This document shows positions 4,905 to 6,265 of a stretch of DNA of 6,265 bases, one piece after another. The stretch is from JALXCG01 sp026991065 [NCBI: Gemmatimonadota bacterium] (GTDB taxonomy: Bacteria; GCA-2686955). The stretch is from contig JALXCG010000364.1 of assembly GCA_026991065.1 (NCBI GenBank), positions 1 to 6,265 on the forward strand, given 5' to 3'. The translations under genes were made by a program, and so were the position numbers. Below the pieces are notes generated by a model that was given only the letters and a program-made list of their open reading frames with translations, did not search any database and was not told the origin of the DNA. Positions within the stretch are counted from its first letter, which is position 1, and each line of letters opens with the position of its first letter.

Positions 4905-6265
4905 GCGTCCCTGATCTCGTCGATTTCCGGGAGGACCTCGCCAACCAGCACCGGATCGACCGCGCACTCCTCCACCCTCTCCACAGCCGTCTCCCGCACC
5001 ACTCCCTGCAACGCTTCTTCGACCAACAATCGGGCACTTTCCCTGCCCTGTCCGCCGAGATTCAGCGGCGGTCCAACACACGAGGGGCACCCTTCCGTGC
5101 AGGAGCACTCCAGAATGCGATCCCGCGCCGCCTTGAGCAACGCCTCCGCTTCGTCATAGAGCCTGCGGCTCAGCCCCACCCCTCCAGGATAGGCATCGTA
5201 GACAAAAAGTGTGGGATTGCCGGAGCGGGGCTCCGCCACCATGGGAACCGGCACCACATCGCGGCGATCGCAGAGCGCGAAGAGAGGCGCCAGATTGCCC
5301 AAGAGATGAGCCAGTCCCCGCAAACCGCCTCCCAAGTCGCGCTTCACCGCTTCCGGCAGTGAAGCCAGCGACCACTCTACCCAAAACGCAGTCGTATGGA
5401 AATCGATCGGGGGAAGATGGATCTTCCCCGAGCCAACGTTCTCGTGAGTCTCGAAGCGCACTTTCTTGAAAAGCGGCACATGCTCGGTCACGCTCACTTC
5501 ACCGTGACCGCGGACTCCGCCGGGTGCGGCAACAACCGTCTCTTCATCGATCACCCGCACTTCAGCACGCGTCTCGGCATCGGTGTAATAGTCTACACGC
5601 ACGGGTTTTACGTAAGCGCGCCGACCTTCCCAATCGAACTCCACTACCTGCCAGGTCTTGCCCTGGTGTAGATAGATCGCTTCTTCGTAGACGGTTCGCG
5701 GAGCGGCATGGTAGTCGATCTCACCAATCACCCGGGTGTGATCGCGCTGGTCATGGATCACCACGTTCTCGGGTGCCGCGCGGCGCAACGAGACATCCGC
5801 CGCAGGAAATGTATCCGCACAGGACCAATGCCACTTCTCTCCCTCGCGGTGGACCACCTGGTGCTCTTCCAAATAATCCATGATCTCGGGCAAGCTCGCC
5901 TCAGGCCCAAACTCCTCGCCACGTTCAAAAGGAAGCTCAAAAGCCGCGCTGCGCGCGTGCGCCAAGAGAATCAGCACACCATTGGGATTGATCACACCGC
6001 TTTCCGCGGACGCGCCGAAAAGAAATTCCGGGTGGTTGGCAATGTACTGATCGAGTGGCGAGGAGGAGAGCACCAGAACAGCGATCGACGCGCTGTGACG
6101 TCGCCCCGCCCGCCCGGCTTGCTGCCAAGTCGAAGCAATCGAGCCGGGGTACCCGGCCATCACCACCGCATCGAGACTGCCGATATCGATGCCCAACTCC
6201 AGCGCATTGGTGCTGACCACGCCGTCCAGGTCACCCTCTCGCAACCCACGCTCAATCGCCCGCCG
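4901..6265 (-). CDS. mrfA: MrfA/YprA-type superfamily 2 helicase, C-terminal 454 residues (5' end outside window)
   Basis: This is the second half of an ATP-dependent DNA helicase of the YprA/MrfA group, which translocates on DNA during repair. The gene enters from the right edge, so the Walker A and DEAH motifs and the whole first RecA lobe are not visible. Seen here, numbering from the edge: motif V STNALELGIDIG (18-29), then motif VI QQAGRAGRR (48-56). Next come the YprA-typical stretches AAFELPF, EEAIYLHQGKTW, RRAYVKPVRVDYYTDAE and VYDAYPGGVGLS. Near the C-terminus four cysteines in CSCTEGCPSCVG (387-398; C387, C389, C393, C396) match the zinc-binding MZB/DUF1998 module of MrfA. A 58-residue acidic tail follows. 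The TGA stop overlaps the mrfB start by four bases (GTGA), indicating one transcript. A general Lhr-like helicase role is the alternative, but the cysteine module and nuclease partner favour MrfA. Confidence 0.9.
   Translation of the reverse strand, partial: RRAIERGLREGDLDGVVSTNALELGIDIGSLDAVVMAGYPGSIASTWQQAGRAGRRHSASIAVLVLSSSPLDQYIANHPEFLFGASAESGVINPNGVLILLAHARSAAFELPFERGEEFGPEASLPEIMDYLEEHQVVHREGEKWHWSCADTFPAADVSLRRAAPENVVIHDQRDHTRVIGEIDYHAAPRTVYEEAIYLHQGKTWQVVEFDWEGRRAYVKPVRVDYYTDAETRAEVRVIDEETVVAAPGGVRGHGEVSVTEHVPLFKKVRFETHENVGSGKIHLPPIDFHTTAFWVEWSLASLPEAVKRDLGGGLRGLAHLLGNLAPLFALCDRRDVVPVPMVAEPRSGNPTLFVYDAYPGGVGLSRRLYDEAEALLKAARDRILECSCTEGCPSCVGPPLNLGGQGRESARLLVEEALQGVVRETAVERVEECAVDPVLVGEVLPEIDEIRDA

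Noticed and set aside
4905-5108. 68-codon N-terminal extension of mrfB
   Set aside because: It lies wholly within mrfA and is glycine- and arginine-rich without similarity to the nuclease family. The GTGA overlap gives a better start.
3621-5159. 512-codon open frame on the plus strand antisense to mrfB and the end of mrfA
   Set aside because: The protein is rich in R, P, Q and S with no recognisable domain, while the minus strand carries clear exonuclease and helicase motifs. It is a shadow caused by high GC content.

Overview
The window is 6.3 kb of GC-rich bacterial chromosome with ordinary housekeeping gene content. It carries five protein genes, two of them cut by the window edges. No RNA gene, CRISPR array, insertion sequence, phage gene or attachment site could be recognised. 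The high GC content, long antisense open frames and eukaryote-type UDP-sugar pyrophosphorylase would fit a GC-rich phylum such as Acidobacteriota, Gemmatimonadota or Myxococcota. That assignment is a guess, because no marker here fixes the taxon.

Layout, left to right. (1) Positions 1-935, minus strand: the first 311 codons of serS (seryl-tRNA synthetase), whose C-terminus lies off the left edge. (2) Positions 936-1377: a 442-bp divergent intergenic region with no convincing gene but several GC-rich inverted repeats between about 1100 and 1245. (3) Positions 1378-2508, plus strand: a UDPGP-family UTP--sugar-1-phosphate uridylyltransferase. (4) Positions 2531-3544, minus strand: complete trpS (tryptophanyl-tRNA synthetase), convergent with the previous gene and with only 22 bp between the stop codons. 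(5) Positions 3545-3692: a 148-bp leader for trpS with a plausible promoter and a clear Shine-Dalgarno. (6) Positions 3693-4904, minus strand: an MrfB/YprB-type DEDDh exonuclease. (7) Positions 4901-6265, minus strand: the C-terminal 454 residues of an MrfA/YprA-type superfamily 2 helicase. Its stop overlaps the mrfB start as GTGA.

The two aminoacyl-tRNA synthetases serve translation, and the UDPGP enzyme supplies an activated sugar for glycan or storage metabolism. The helicase-exonuclease pair resembles MrfA-MrfB of Bacillus subtilis, a UvrABC-independent repair pathway for mitomycin-type lesions, and its translational coupling supports joint action. This is a known system rather than a new one. 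The least explained part of the window is the structured intergenic stretch between serS and the uridylyltransferase.
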